Part shown: positions 16,412 through 24,775 of the stretch, one piece after another
Position numbering within the stretch: position 1 is the stretch's first letter
How the letters are laid out: each line of letters starts with the position of its first letter
Origin: Bradyrhizobium sp. Gha
GTDB taxonomy: Bacteria > Pseudomonadota > Alphaproteobacteria > Rhizobiales > Xanthobacteraceae
Length of the DNA stretch: 35,349 nt
Direction of reading: 5' to 3'
Assembly (NCBI RefSeq): GCF_900113735.1
Contig: NZ_FOQM01000060.1
Location: 1-35,349, forward strand
The notes under the pieces: model-generated
Told to the model about the DNA's origin: nothing
The model's input: only the letters and a program-made list of their open reading frames with translations
Database searches by the model: none
Program-made: the position numbers and the translations under genes

Positions 16412-17338
16412 TTATTTGCGGACCTTGAGAGCGAACAGACCCTGCGGCCTCAGCATCAGAATTCCGACCACTGCGAGCAGCGTCAGCACCTTCGCCATCG
16501 AACCCGACATGAAAAACTCGAGCGTCGACTGGGTCTGCGAGATCGAGAAGGCCGAGGCGATGGTGCCAAGCAGGCTGGCGGCGCCGCCGAACACGACGAC
16601 GAGGAATGTGTCGACGATGTAGAGCTGGCCTGACGTCGGGCCGGTCGAGCCGATCATGGTGAAAGCGCTGCCGGCGACGCCGGCGATTCCACAACCGAGT
16701 GCGAAGGTGTAGCGGTCGACCTTGGCGGTGTTGATACCGACGGCGCCGGCCATGATGCGGTTCTGCACGACGGCACGCACCTGGCGCCCCCAGCGCGACA
16801 TGAACATGACATAGGCGACGCCGATCGTAATCAGCACCGTTAGGCCCATCACGAAAACGCCGTTGATCGGCACCTCGATGGAGTCCGTGACTCGCAGCGA
16901 GCCCAGCATCCATTGCGGCAGCTCGACGCCGACCTCGCGCGCCCCGAAGATCGAGCGATAAGCCTGCTGCAACATCAGACTGAGGCCCCAGGTCGCGAGC
17001 AACGTGTCGAGCGGCCGCTTGTAGAGATGCCTGATCAGCACCCATTCGACCAGCATCCCGAGCGCGCCGGAGGCGAAGAAGGCCAATATCATGGCGAGAA
17101 AGAAATAGCCGCTGAACAGACCAGGCAGATAGGTCTGGAAGAGATTCGACGTCATCCAGGTGACGTAGGCGCCGAGGATCATGAACTCGCCATGGGCCAT
17201 GTTGATGACGCCCATCTGGCCAAAGATGATCGCAAGCCCCAACGCCATCAGCACGTAGACGGAGAACAGGATCAGGCCGGCAAAGCCCTGCATGACGAAG
17301 ATCGAGCCGAGGTCGCCAATCGAGTAGTCGCCGAACAT
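16412..17338 (-). CDS. urtB: Urea/short-chain amide ABC transporter permease UrtB
   Basis: This 308-residue LivH-type permease contains GLAIIFGQMGVINMAHGEF (the conserved G-x-INMAHGE block), MLVEWVLIRHLYKRPLDTLL, TWGLSLMLQQAYRSIFGARE and GCGIAGVAGSAFTMIGS. It lacks the about 200-residue N-terminal extension found in many UrtB proteins and corresponds to the permease core only, as in the FmdE-like branch. GGAG lies about 8 nt before the ATG. The 121-bp gap after urtA carries two strong hairpins (17365-17424). Confidence 0.92.
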   Translation of the reverse strand: MFGDYSIGDLGSIFVMQGFAGLILFSVYVLMALGLAIIFGQMGVINMAHGEFMILGAYVTWMTSNLFQTYLPGLFSGYFFLAMILAFFASGALGMLVEWVLIRHLYKRPLDTLLATWGLSLMLQQAYRSIFGAREVGVELPQWMLGSLRVTDSIEVPINGVFVMGLTVLITIGVAYVMFMSRWGRQVRAVVQNRIMAGAVGINTAKVDRYTFALGCGIAGVAGSAFTMIGSTGPTSGQLYIVDTFLVVVFGGAASLLGTIASAFSISQTQSTLEFFMSGSMAKVLTLLAVVGILMLRPQGLFALKVRK

Positions 17339-17364
17339 CTGATTTCTCCATCGAGAGACAATGT

Positions 17365-17394
17365 CCCGCGTCGCGAGTGAATTCGCGACGCGGG
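17365..17394 (-). promoter_or_regulatory. Strong stem-loop 1 between urtA and urtB
   Basis: CCCGCGTCGCGA (17365-17376) and TCGCGACGCGGG (17383-17394) form a perfect 12-bp stem with loop gtgaat. There is no T-run. It lies downstream of urtA on the urt transcript, 26 nt before the urtB start. The likely effect is protection of the urtA message end or reduced read-through into urtB, as for malE-malF; this function is inferred. Confidence 0.65.
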
Positions 17395-17401
17395 GGCGTG
17401 A

Positions 17402-17424
17402 GACGCGGATTGACGGTCCGCGTC
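17402..17424 (-). promoter_or_regulatory. Stem-loop 2 between urtA and urtB
   Basis: GACGCGGA (17402-17409) and TCCGCGTC (17417-17424) form a perfect 8-bp stem with a 7-nt loop, starting 35 nt after the urtA stop and 7 nt before stem-loop 1 in the transcript. The sequence GACGCG recurs in both hairpins, so alternative pairings between them are possible. Confidence 0.55.
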
Positions 17425-17459
17425 AGGGAGCTGTTGCTCGGGGGAAAGATCGGCGGGGC

Positions 17460-18719
17460 TTATTGGTAGCCCTTCGGGAACGGATCTGGCTCGACCAGAT
17501 CGGCGGTCTCGTAGATCAGCTCGAACTGACCATCGAGCTTGGCGCGGCCGACGCGGGTCTTGGACCAGAGATGATGATTCTCATGGATGCGTACGTAGCC
17601 TTCCGGCGCGCCCTTGAACTCGACGCCGGGCGATGCCGCCGCGATCTTGTCGATATCGAAGGAGCCCGCCTTCTCGACCGTCAACTTCCATAGCCACGGG
17701 CCGAGATAGGCAGCCTGGGTGACGTCTCCGATCACCGTCTTCTCGCCCCACATCTTCTTGAAGGCCGGGACGAACGCCTTGTTGTTGGGATTGTCGAGCG
17801 ACTGGAAATACTTCATGCACGCATAGGCGCCTGCGATGTTCTCGCCGCCGATGCCGTCGATCTCGTCCTCGGTCACCGAGATCGTGAGCAGCGCCTGCTT
17901 GGACAAATCGATACCGGCCGCCTTGAGTTGCTTGTAGAAGGCGACGTTGGAGCCGCCGACCACGTCCGTGAAGATGACGTCGGGCTTGGTCAGCTTGATC
18001 TTGTTGATCACCGAATTGAACTGGGTGTTGCCGAGCGGGTAATATTCCTCGCCGACGACCTTGCCCTTCAGCACGTTCTCGACGTGCTTGCGCGCAATCT
18101 TGTTCGAGGTGCGCGGCCAGATATAGTCCGAACCGATGAAGAAGAACGATTTGGCGCCCTTCTCCTTGGCGATCCAGTTCAGGCCGGCGAGAATCTGCTG
18201 GGTGGCTTCCTGCCCGGTGTAGATCACGTTCTTGGACTGCTCGAGCCCCTCATAGAAGGTCGGGTAGTAGAGCATGCCGTTGTACTGCTCCATGACCGGC
18301 AGCACCGCCTTGCGCGAGGCCGAGGTCCAGCAGCCCATGATCGCCGCGACCTTGTCGTTGACCAGCAGCTTCTTGGCTTTCTCCGCAAACGTGGGCCAGT
18401 CGCTGGCGCCGTCTTCCTGGATGAACTTGATCTTGCGGCCGAGCACGCCACCGGCGGCATTGATCTGCTCGATCGCGAGCTTCTCGGCTTCGATCGAGCC
18501 GGTCTCCGATATCGCCATCGTGCCGGTGGCCGAGTGCAAGATGCCGACCGTCACCTCGGTATCGGTGACAGCGAGGCCGGTGGTGTTGACCGCGGAAGTT
18601 GCAGGCGCCTGCGCATAGGACGACCGCGGAAGCATGGTTATCGCGGGAATCGCTGCCATTCCCATCAGCAGCTTGCGGCGGAATGCCGACTGCAGGCCCT
18701 TATTTGTTTCGTCTGACAT
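17460..18719 (-). CDS. urtA: Urea/short-chain amide ABC transporter binding protein UrtA
   Basis: This periplasmic ligand-binding protein has about 419 residues. The N-terminus has a Tat-like export signal (SAFRRKLLMGMAAIPAITML with Arg14-Arg15, then SSYAQA). The type I binding fold follows: VTVGILHSATGTMAISETGS, EQINAAGGVLGRKI, QEDGASDWPTFAEKAKKLL, VAAIMGCWTSASRKAVLPV and NGMLYYPTFYEGLEQSKNV, signature segments of UrtA/FmdD proteins. ATG 18719 is preferred over an in-frame GTG at 18725 because a GGGG site lies about 7 nt before the ATG. It is the first gene of the amide operon and diverges from the transporter-kinase gene. Ligand could be urea, formamide or acetamide; no urease genes are present in the window. 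Confidence 0.94.
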   Translation of the reverse strand: MSDETNKGLQSAFRRKLLMGMAAIPAITMLPRSSYAQAPATSAVNTTGLAVTDTEVTVGILHSATGTMAISETGSIEAEKLAIEQINAAGGVLGRKIKFIQEDGASDWPTFAEKAKKLLVNDKVAAIMGCWTSASRKAVLPVMEQYNGMLYYPTFYEGLEQSKNVIYTGQEATQQILAGLNWIAKEKGAKSFFFIGSDYIWPRTSNKIARKHVENVLKGKVVGEEYYPLGNTQFNSVINKIKLTKPDVIFTDVVGGSNVAFYKQLKAAGIDLSKQALLTISVTEDEIDGIGGENIAGAYACMKYFQSLDNPNNKAFVPAFKKMWGEKTVIGDVTQAAYLGPWLWKLTVEKAGSFDIDKIAAASPGVEFKGAPEGYVRIHENHHLWSKTRVGRAKLDGQFELIYETADLVEPDPFPKGYQ

Positions 18720-18887
18720 GAGCACCCCATTGGTTTGACAACGCGCTTATTGGTGAGGCGAGGATTGCTCAAAATTGTGCAACGCACAGATACGTGGGAT
18801 TGCGTATACTGCACCGCAAAATAGCGACGTAGGTTTTTGGTACGGGGTTTGCTGACGATCGACGCCGGCAACCGGGTCAGGAGTTTC
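18720..18887. promoter_or_regulatory. Divergent control region between urtA and the transporter-kinase gene
   Basis: This 168-bp region must hold promoters for both the amide operon and the two-component genes. A palindrome TGTGC-AAC-GCACA occupies 18776-18788. A good -10-like TATACT is at 18805-18810 on the plus strand, though no convincing -35 is seen 17 nt upstream. No sigma-54 type GG-N10-GC promoter was found. AGGAG (18879-18883) is the ribosome site of the kinase gene. The palindrome is a candidate operator for the LuxR-type response regulator or a nitrogen regulator. Confidence 0.5.
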
Positions 18888-21800
18888 GTGCAAGTGGCAG
18901 GGCGGCAGCGGATTGACCGCGTCAGGCGCCAGTACAATCAATGGGTCGCCAACCAGACGCTGGAAGACTATGCGCTGCGCTTTACAGCCAAAAGCGCACG
19001 GCGCTGGTCCGCCGCCCGCGTCGCCAACACCGCCCTCGGCGCAATCTCATTCCTGGCGCTGGAAGCGATCGGCGGCACCATCACGCTGAACTACGGCGCC
19101 AGCAACGCGACAGCAGCAATTCTGGTCGTCAGCGTCATCATCTTCCTGTGCGGCCTGCCGATTGCCTATTATGCCGCAAAATGCGGCATCGATATCGATC
19201 TGCTGACCCGCGGCGCCGGTTTCGGCTATATCGGCTCGACAATCACCTCGCTGATCTACGCCTCCTTCACCTTCATCTTTTTCGCCTTCGAGGCCGTGAT
19301 CCTGGCCGCCGCGCTCGAAATGTGCTTCGGCATTCCCCGCCCGCTCGGCTATCTCGTCAGCGCCATCGTCATCATCCCGCTGGTGATCTACGGCATCACG
19401 CTGATCAGCCGATTCCAGCTGTGGACGCAACCCCTGTGGGTGATCCTGCATCTGCTCCCGTTTGCGGCGATCGGATGGGCCAATCCGCATTCCTTCGCGG
19501 AATGGCGGGGATTTGCGGGCGACCACGGCGATCCCAACGGCCATATTGACCTGCTGCTGTTCGGCACTGCCGCCTCGGTGGTGTTCTCGCTGGTCGCGCA
19601 GATCGGCGAACAGGTCGACTTCCTGCGCTTCCTGCCGCGCGACCGCCGCACGTCGAAGACGTCGTGGTGGATTGCGCTCCTTTGCGCCGGTCCAGGCTGG
19701 ATCATGTTCGGAGCGCTGAAACTCCTGCTCGGCTCGTTCCTCGCCTACTTCGCTCTGAGCCATGGCGTCGGGCTCGAACAGGCGGCCGAGCCGGCCAACA
19801 TGTATCTCGAAGCGTTTCGGTATGTGCTGTCGCAGCCCGAGCTCGCACTGGCGCTGACCGGCACGTTCGTGATCCTGTCGCAAGTCAAGATCAACGTCAC
19901 CAACGCCTATGCCGGCTCGATCGCCTGGTCGAACTTCTTCTCGCGCCTGACCCATAGCCATCCCGGCCGCGTGGTCTGGCTGGTCTTCAACGTCATCGTG
20001 GCTCTGCTGCTGATGGAGATCGGTGTTTACAAGGCGCTTGAGCAGACGCTCGCACTGTATTCCAACGTCGCGATAGCCTGGGTCGGCGCGCTGGTCGCCG
20101 ATCTCGTCATCAACAAACCACTCGGTTTGCGCCCGGCGCAGATCGAGTTCAAGCGCGCGCATCTCTACGATATCAATCCGGTCGGCGTAGGCGCTATGAC
20201 GATCGCGACCATCGTCTCGATCTCGGCGTTCTACGGATTGTTTGGCCCGAACGCGAAGGCTCTGTCGGCCTTCGTGGCGCTCGTCGCCGCCTTCGTTTCA
20301 GCGCCCCTGATCGCATGGGCAACCGACGGCAAATACTACATCGCTCGCAAGCCGAAGCGGAGCTGGCAGAACGTCGAGGCGATCCAGTGCTGTATCTGCG
20401 AGCATTCGTTCGAGCCGGAGGACATGGCGTCCTGCCCCGCCTACGCCGGGCCGATCTGCTCGCTGTGCTGCTCGCTCGACGCCCGCTGCCATGATCTCTG
20501 CAAGCCGCACGCACGGGCCGGTGCGCAGGTCTCGCGGGCGCTCGGCAAGTTGCTGCCCGAAACGATATATGCGCGCATCAACTCGCAGTTCGGCCAATAC
20601 ATCGGCGTATTCGCGGTCTCGGCCGGCCTGGTCGGGCTGACGCTGGGGTTGATTTACCTGCAGACCTCGGCCACCCTACACGCAGACGCATTGCTGGCTG
20701 ATGTGCTGTGGAAGGTGTTCTTCGCACTGATTATCATCATCGGCGTGGTCGTCTGGCTGTTCGTGCTGGCGCAGCAGAGCAGGCGCGCGGCCGAGGAAGA
20801 GACACGGCGGCAGACCGCGTTGCTGATCCAGGAGATCGACGCGCACAAGCGCACCGATGCCGAATTGCAGCGTGCCAAGGAGGTCGCAGAATCCGCCAAC
20901 CTCGCCAAAAGCCGCTATGTGGTCGGTCTCAGCCACGAGCTACGCTCGCCGCTGAATGCGATCTCCGGCTACGCGCAACTCCTCGAGCAGGACAACAGCT
21001 TGCAGGCGCGGCCTCGCGACCAGGTCCGCGTGGTCCGTCGCAGCGCCGATCATCTCTCGGGCCTGATCGACGGAATCCTCGACATCTCCAAGATCGAGGC
21101 GGGACGGCTCTATCTCTCGCGCGACGAGGTGCGCCTCAACGACTTTCTCGATCAGCTCGTCGGCATGTTCCGCCTGCAGGCCGCCGCCAAAGGCATCGAC
21201 TTCGTGTTCAAGCGGCCGGCGGTGCTGCCGGTTGTGGTCTATGCGGATGAAAAGCGGCTGCGGCAGATCCTGATCAACCTGCTGTCCAACGCGATCAAGT
21301 TCACGCAAACAGGCAGCGTGAAGTTCGTCGTGCATTATCGCAGCCCGGTTGCGGAGTTCGAGGTCGTCGATACCGGCCCCGGCATCCAGCCGGACGATCT
21401 CGAACGTATCTTCGCACCTTTCGAACGCGGCGCGCTCGGCATGGCGCAGCCGCACACCGGCACCGGCCTCGGATTGACCATCAGCCGCCTGCTCGCAGGT
21501 GTGATGGGCGGCGACATCAAGGTGACGAGCACGGTCGGCGCCGGCGCGACCTTCCGCGTCAAACTCCTGCTTTCCGAAGTGACGAACCCCCGGCGCGACG
21601 CCCCGGTGGAGGCCCCGATCTACGGCTATCTCGGCCCGCGCAAGACCATCCTGATCACCGACGACGATCCGACCCATCGCGATCTCCTGCGCGAGGTGCT
21701 GGCGCCGCTCGGCTTCATCCTGCTCAGCGCGCCCGATGGGCCCGGCTGCCTCGCGTTGGCGCAACACTGCCGGCCCGATCTGTTCCTGCTCGACATCTCC

Positions 21801-22262
21801 ATGGCCGGCATGGACGGCTGGACCGTGGCGGAAACCCTGCGCGCCAAGGGTCATCACAGCGCGCGAATCCTGATGGTGTCGGCGAGCGCGCTGGAAGCCC
21901 ACGGCGCGCCTCTGGCGCAGCCGTTCCATGACGGCTATCTGATGAAGCCGATCGACATCCCGCGGCTGCTGGAGACCATCGGCCAATTGCTCAAGCTCGA
22001 ATGGCAGTACGAGGCCGACCGGGCGCCGGTGCCGCCGTGGAAGCCGGAGAGCGGCTCGCGGCCGCCGCAGAAATATGTCGAGGAACTGATCGGACTTGGC
22101 CGGCTCGGCTATGTCAGGGCGATCCAGCTCAAGCTCGACGAGATCGGCACCGAGCTGCCGGAACACGCCGATTTCGTCACCCATATGCGCGCACTGGTCG
22201 ATCCCTTCGATCTCGACCAGTACATGGCGACGCTGAAAACCTTGCACGGCTATGATCACTGA
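18888..22262 (+). CDS. NCS1 transporter-fused hybrid sensor histidine kinase
   Basis: This very long protein (1124 residues from GTG 18888) is made of several modules. Residues about 10-490 form an NCS1-family (nucleobase/hydantoin/allantoin) permease: YNQWVANQTLEDYALRFT, then ALGAISFLALEAIGGTITLN and about twelve helices. A Cys-rich segment (C501-C538) and two more helices (about 550-640) follow. The kinase has His683 in LSHELRSPLNAISGYA, the N-box INLLSNAIKFT, DTGPGI and GTGLGLTISRL. A receiver with Asp969 and a short helical tail complete it. GTG 18888 has AGGAG 4 nt upstream; a TTG at 18837 is the only longer start. It overlaps the response-regulator gene and diverges from urtA, so it probably senses an amide-like solute. 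Whether it also transports is unknown. Confidence 0.9.
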   Translation: MQVAGRQRIDRVRRQYNQWVANQTLEDYALRFTAKSARRWSAARVANTALGAISFLALEAIGGTITLNYGASNATAAILVVSVIIFLCGLPIAYYAAKCGIDIDLLTRGAGFGYIGSTITSLIYASFTFIFFAFEAVILAAALEMCFGIPRPLGYLVSAIVIIPLVIYGITLISRFQLWTQPLWVILHLLPFAAIGWANPHSFAEWRGFAGDHGDPNGHIDLLLFGTAASVVFSLVAQIGEQVDFLRFLPRDRRTSKTSWWIALLCAGPGWIMFGALKLLLGSFLAYFALSHGVGLEQAAEPANMYLEAFRYVLSQPELALALTGTFVILSQVKINVTNAYAGSIAWSNFFSRLTHSHPGRVVWLVFNVIVALLLMEIGVYKALEQTLALYSNVAIAWVGALVADLVINKPLGLRPAQIEFKRAHLYDINPVGVGAMTIATIVSISAFYGLFGPNAKALSAFVALVAAFVSAPLIAWATDGKYYIARKPKRSWQNVEAIQCCICEHSFEPEDMASCPAYAGPICSLCCSLDARCHDLCKPHARAGAQVSRALGKLLPETIYARINSQFGQYIGVFAVSAGLVGLTLGLIYLQTSATLHADALLADVLWKVFFALIIIIGVVVWLFVLAQQSRRAAEEETRRQTALLIQEIDAHKRTDAELQRAKEVAESANLAKSRYVVGLSHELRSPLNAISGYAQLLEQDNSLQARPRDQVRVVRRSADHLSGLIDGILDISKIEAGRLYLSRDEVRLNDFLDQLVGMFRLQAAAKGIDFVFKRPAVLPVVVYADEKRLRQILINLLSNAIKFTQTGSVKFVVHYRSPVAEFEVVDTGPGIQPDDLERIFAPFERGALGMAQPHTGTGLGLTISRLLAGVMGGDIKVTSTVGAGATFRVKLLLSEVTNPRRDAPVEAPIYGYLGPRKTILITDDDPTHRDLLREVLAPLGFILLSAPDGPGCLALAQHCRPDLFLLDISMAGMDGWTVAETLRAKGHHSARILMVSASALEAHGAPLAQPFHDGYLMKPIDIPRLLETIGQLLKLEWQYEADRAPVPPWKPESGSRPPQKYVEELIGLGRLGYVRAIQLKLDEIGTELPEHADFVTHMRALVDPFDLDQYMATLKTLHGYDH

Positions 22263-23190
22263 TCCCAAGATCGCAGATCCCAAGAAGCGCGACGTCGCCC
22301 TGGTCGTCGACGATTCCCCCGAGACCTTGCGGCTCCTGACTGATGCGCTCGACAGCGCCGGCATGACGGTCATGGTCGCGCTCGACGGCGCTGCTGCGAT
22401 GCGGATCGTCGACCAGATCACGCCCGACATCGTGCTGCTCGATGCGGTGATGCCCGGCATGGACGGTTTCGAGACCTGCAAGCGGCTGAAGCGCGATGCC
22501 GGCCTGGACGGCGTGCCGATCATCTTCATGACAGGGCTGGCCGAGACCGAGCATATCGTGCGCGGACTTGAAGCCGGCGGCGTCGACTACGTGACGAAGC
22601 CGATCGTGATCGAGGAAATGCTGGCGCGGATCCGCGTCCACCTTGCCAACGCGCGGATGACGCAGAGCGCGCGCGCCGCCCTCGACGTTTCCGGGCGCTA
22701 TCTGCTCGCGGTGAACAGCACGGGCAAGCTGCTGTGGGCAACACCGCAGGCGCAGAAGCTGTTGTCGGACACGCTCGCCGAAACCGGAGGATTCACCCTG
22801 CCCGAACCGATGCCGCAATGGCTCGATCAGGTGCAGAAGGGCAAACCAGCGGCGAAAACCGCGACCATGGCTGCGTTCCCCGGCAATGAGCAGCTGCGGC
22901 TGCAATTCATGGGCAAGCTCGGTCCCAACGAATTCCTGCTGCGGCTGGCCAAGGACACCAGCGCCGACATGCCCGCCGAATTCTCCAGCGAACTCGGCCT
23001 CACCACGCGTGAGGGCGAGGTGCTGTCCTGGCTCTCCAAGGGCAAGACCAACCGCGACATCGCGCAGATTTTGGGATTGAGCCCACGCACCGTCGACAAG
23101 CATCTCGAGCAGATCTATTCCAAGCTCGGCGTCGAAAACCGCACCGCGGCGGCGGCGATCGCAACCCGTGCAAACCGGCGCAATCAGTAA
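22252..23190 (+). CDS. Response regulator, receiver plus LuxR-type DNA-binding domain
   Basis: This 312-residue protein starts inside the kinase gene with an 11-nt overlap and no separate ribosome site, so the two are translationally coupled. The receiver (about 14-135) has acidic Asp20/Asp21, phospho-acceptor Asp64 in LLDAVMPGMDGF, Thr94 and Lys117. Residues about 145-235 form a PAS-like middle region (SGRYLLAVNSTGKLLWAT), and about 250-305 a LuxR/GerE helix-turn-helix (LTTREGEVLSWLSKGKTNRD, IAQILGLSPRTVDKHLEQIY). It is the natural output partner of the transporter-kinase and the likely regulator of the divergent urt-fmd-ami operon. Confidence 0.93.
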   Translation: MITDPKIADPKKRDVALVVDDSPETLRLLTDALDSAGMTVMVALDGAAAMRIVDQITPDIVLLDAVMPGMDGFETCKRLKRDAGLDGVPIIFMTGLAETEHIVRGLEAGGVDYVTKPIVIEEMLARIRVHLANARMTQSARAALDVSGRYLLAVNSTGKLLWATPQAQKLLSDTLAETGGFTLPEPMPQWLDQVQKGKPAAKTATMAAFPGNEQLRLQFMGKLGPNEFLLRLAKDTSADMPAEFSSELGLTTREGEVLSWLSKGKTNRDIAQILGLSPRTVDKHLEQIYSKLGVENRTAAAAIATRANRRNQ

Positions 23191-23420
23191 AGCGCATCCT
23201 TTCGCGAAGCATCGCTCCTCATCGGCAACACTGTCGTAGTCCGAAGTCGCCGATCCAGGGCGAAACGAAGCGCCTATTTTGCGCCGCATCATTGGCAGTG
23301 TCACGGAACGCTCAATTTTTGAGCGTGCAACCACGGCAAACCTCGGGCTTAATCGGGCCAACGTCGAATCGTGCTCACAAAACGTGGGTCGGAAAACGAA
23401 GACATCTGGCGGAGGATCGG

Positions 23421-23774
23421 ATGCGGCGAGTCGCGGAGGTCGCTCTACTGGCGATCGTCTCTACGTTGACCGGCACGGCGCTCGCTTTCGACAACGGGCA
23501 ATACGACAACGTTCCGCCTGACATCCGCGCGTGGTTCAAGGCCGTGACGGCGCCGAACGGCGTGCCCTGCTGCGACATCTCCGACGGACATCGTACCGAC
23601 TACGATTTTCGTGCCGGCGCTTATTGGGTTCCAATCGAAGGGCAGTGGATGGCCGTACCCGAGCGGGCCATCATCCGCGATCGCGGCAATCCGATCGGTC
23701 AGGCCGTGGTGTGGTACGTGCATCATCGCGGCAACATCATCATCAGCTGTTTTGTGCCGGCAGACGCGGTGTGA
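23421..23774 (+). CDS. Small exported protein of unknown function
   Basis: This 117-residue protein has a clear signal peptide (MRRVAEVALLAIVSTLTGTALA, cleavage probably before FDNGQ). The mature part has a Cys pair in NGVPCCDISDGHRTDYDF, a Trp-rich centre (GAYWVPIEGQWMAVPERAII) and a single Cys near the end (IIISCFVP), suggesting a disulphide in the periplasm. ATG 23421 has GGAGG 5 nt upstream, preferred over the longer open frame from 23292. I do not recognise a function; similar short CCDxSDGH proteins are, from memory, common in Bradyrhizobium and relatives. It stands alone, 230 bp after the response regulator. Confidence 0.8.
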   Translation: MRRVAEVALLAIVSTLTGTALAFDNGQYDNVPPDIRAWFKAVTAPNGVPCCDISDGHRTDYDFRAGAYWVPIEGQWMAVPERAIIRDRGNPIGQAVVWYVHHRGNIIISCFVPADAV

Positions 23775-23993
23775 ATTCACGGCGCGCTTTGGCGACCGCA
23801 GTCCAGCCTTACTCCAGGCGTACGGGAACCGTGCTCCTTCACTCACTTTGCGACCGAGACCTCGTCGAAACTCGTTCGATTGGAACTCCTTGCGCTGATG
23901 AGCTGTTGCAGCGACGCACACTTGGCGAGCGCGATGAGCCCGCACAAGTCATCAGTGGCGAACTGACTCCGTTCGTATGATGGGTCGGCCAAC

Positions 23994-24359
23994 TCACCCA
24001 GTTTGCTCGACGCTGACAATGCCGGGGGCAGCACCCACCATCTGGCGATCAAGCGCAGAATCTCCGTCTGCCCCTGAACCGTCGCGCCGCTTCCGCAAGC
24101 CGAATTGCGCGACCAGGCAAAGCGTCATCGTCATCAACGTCACGGTCCCGACCACGACGGCGCGTGTCTTCTCCATCGACCATATGTTGGCAACGACGTG
24201 CTGATAAGCCAGCACCAGGATCGTGAAGACCACGATAGCCGCCGTAAAGCCGAGCGCCGAGAGCAACCGCGCAACAAAGGTCTGTCGGGTCTGTTCGATG
24301 TCCTGCTTGGACGGATCTGCCTGACGGTCGAGATAGTAGTTGATGTAGATCGACGTCAA
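23994..24359 (-). CDS. Possible small membrane protein, perhaps a 5'-truncated remnant
   Basis: The frame encodes up to 121 residues with two hydrophobic helices (LSALGFTAAIVVFTILVLAY and AVVVGTVTLMTMTLCLVAQF) between polar segments and a basic RKRRD after the second helix, which is protein-like. The only start at its 5' end is a TTG with no ribosome site, and a stop codon lies just two codons upstream, at the edge of the regulator fragment 24361-24618. It may therefore be the remaining part of a longer gene. No function can be given. Confidence 0.35.
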   Translation of the reverse strand: MTSIYINYYLDRQADPSKQDIEQTRQTFVARLLSALGFTAAIVVFTILVLAYQHVVANIWSMEKTRAVVVGTVTLMTMTLCLVAQFGLRKRRDGSGADGDSALDRQMVGAAPGIVSVEQTG

Positions 24360-24360
24360 C

Positions 24361-24618
24361 GGTCAGCCAGCGATTGAAGCCTTCTTCTCGCAGGTTGATT
24401 CCTTCGAGGAACTGGCCCTCGCCCGGCCGACCGATGAAAGCGACCTGCGACAGGTCGAGCGCGAGATCGGCATTGCTGCTGCTGAGAACCTTTGCAAAAC
24501 AATCGCCCATGATTTGCCTGAGATCGGATAAGGCGCGTCTCAAGCTTTGTCGGCCAGTATCATAGCAGGCCGTGCCCCACAACGTCTCCTGCAGGAACGC
24601 TCGCGTGCGGCGCCCCGA
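24361..24618 (-). pseudogene. Fragment of a SARP/BTAD-type transcriptional regulator
   Basis: About 86 codons on the minus strand read as the central part of a bacterial transcriptional activator domain: RRTRAFLQETLWG, GRQSLRRALSDLRQIMG, then LDLSQVAFI and GQFLEGINLREEGFNRWL. In the family a winged-helix start should precede this and a long TPR or cyclase-like part should follow. Here the start is missing, and after RWLT the frame continues into unrelated sequence. I read it as the remains of a deleted gene. The family assignment rests on the WG...SLRRALSDLR and EGFNRWL patterns. Confidence 0.55.
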
Positions 24619-24775
24619 AGAGATTGATCTCAATGCGTTTGGCCGCCACAAGGGAAATCCCGAAAACCTGATCAACCTAAAACTGCAACAGGCTAGCACC
24701 GCGCCCGACCAAGTCCAGCGAGTTCACGTTTATTTCACACCCTTGGCGAGCAAACCTGCACTAGCTTCCAAAATC

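Noticed and set aside
16412..17338. Possible UrtB truncation because many UrtB proteins are over 500 residues
   Set aside because: The permease core is complete from the first helix, start and ribosome site are good, and short UrtB/FmdE forms are known.
20940..22529. 529-residue open frame on the minus strand
   Set aside because: It is antisense to the kinase and response-regulator genes, whose catalytic motifs are all intact.
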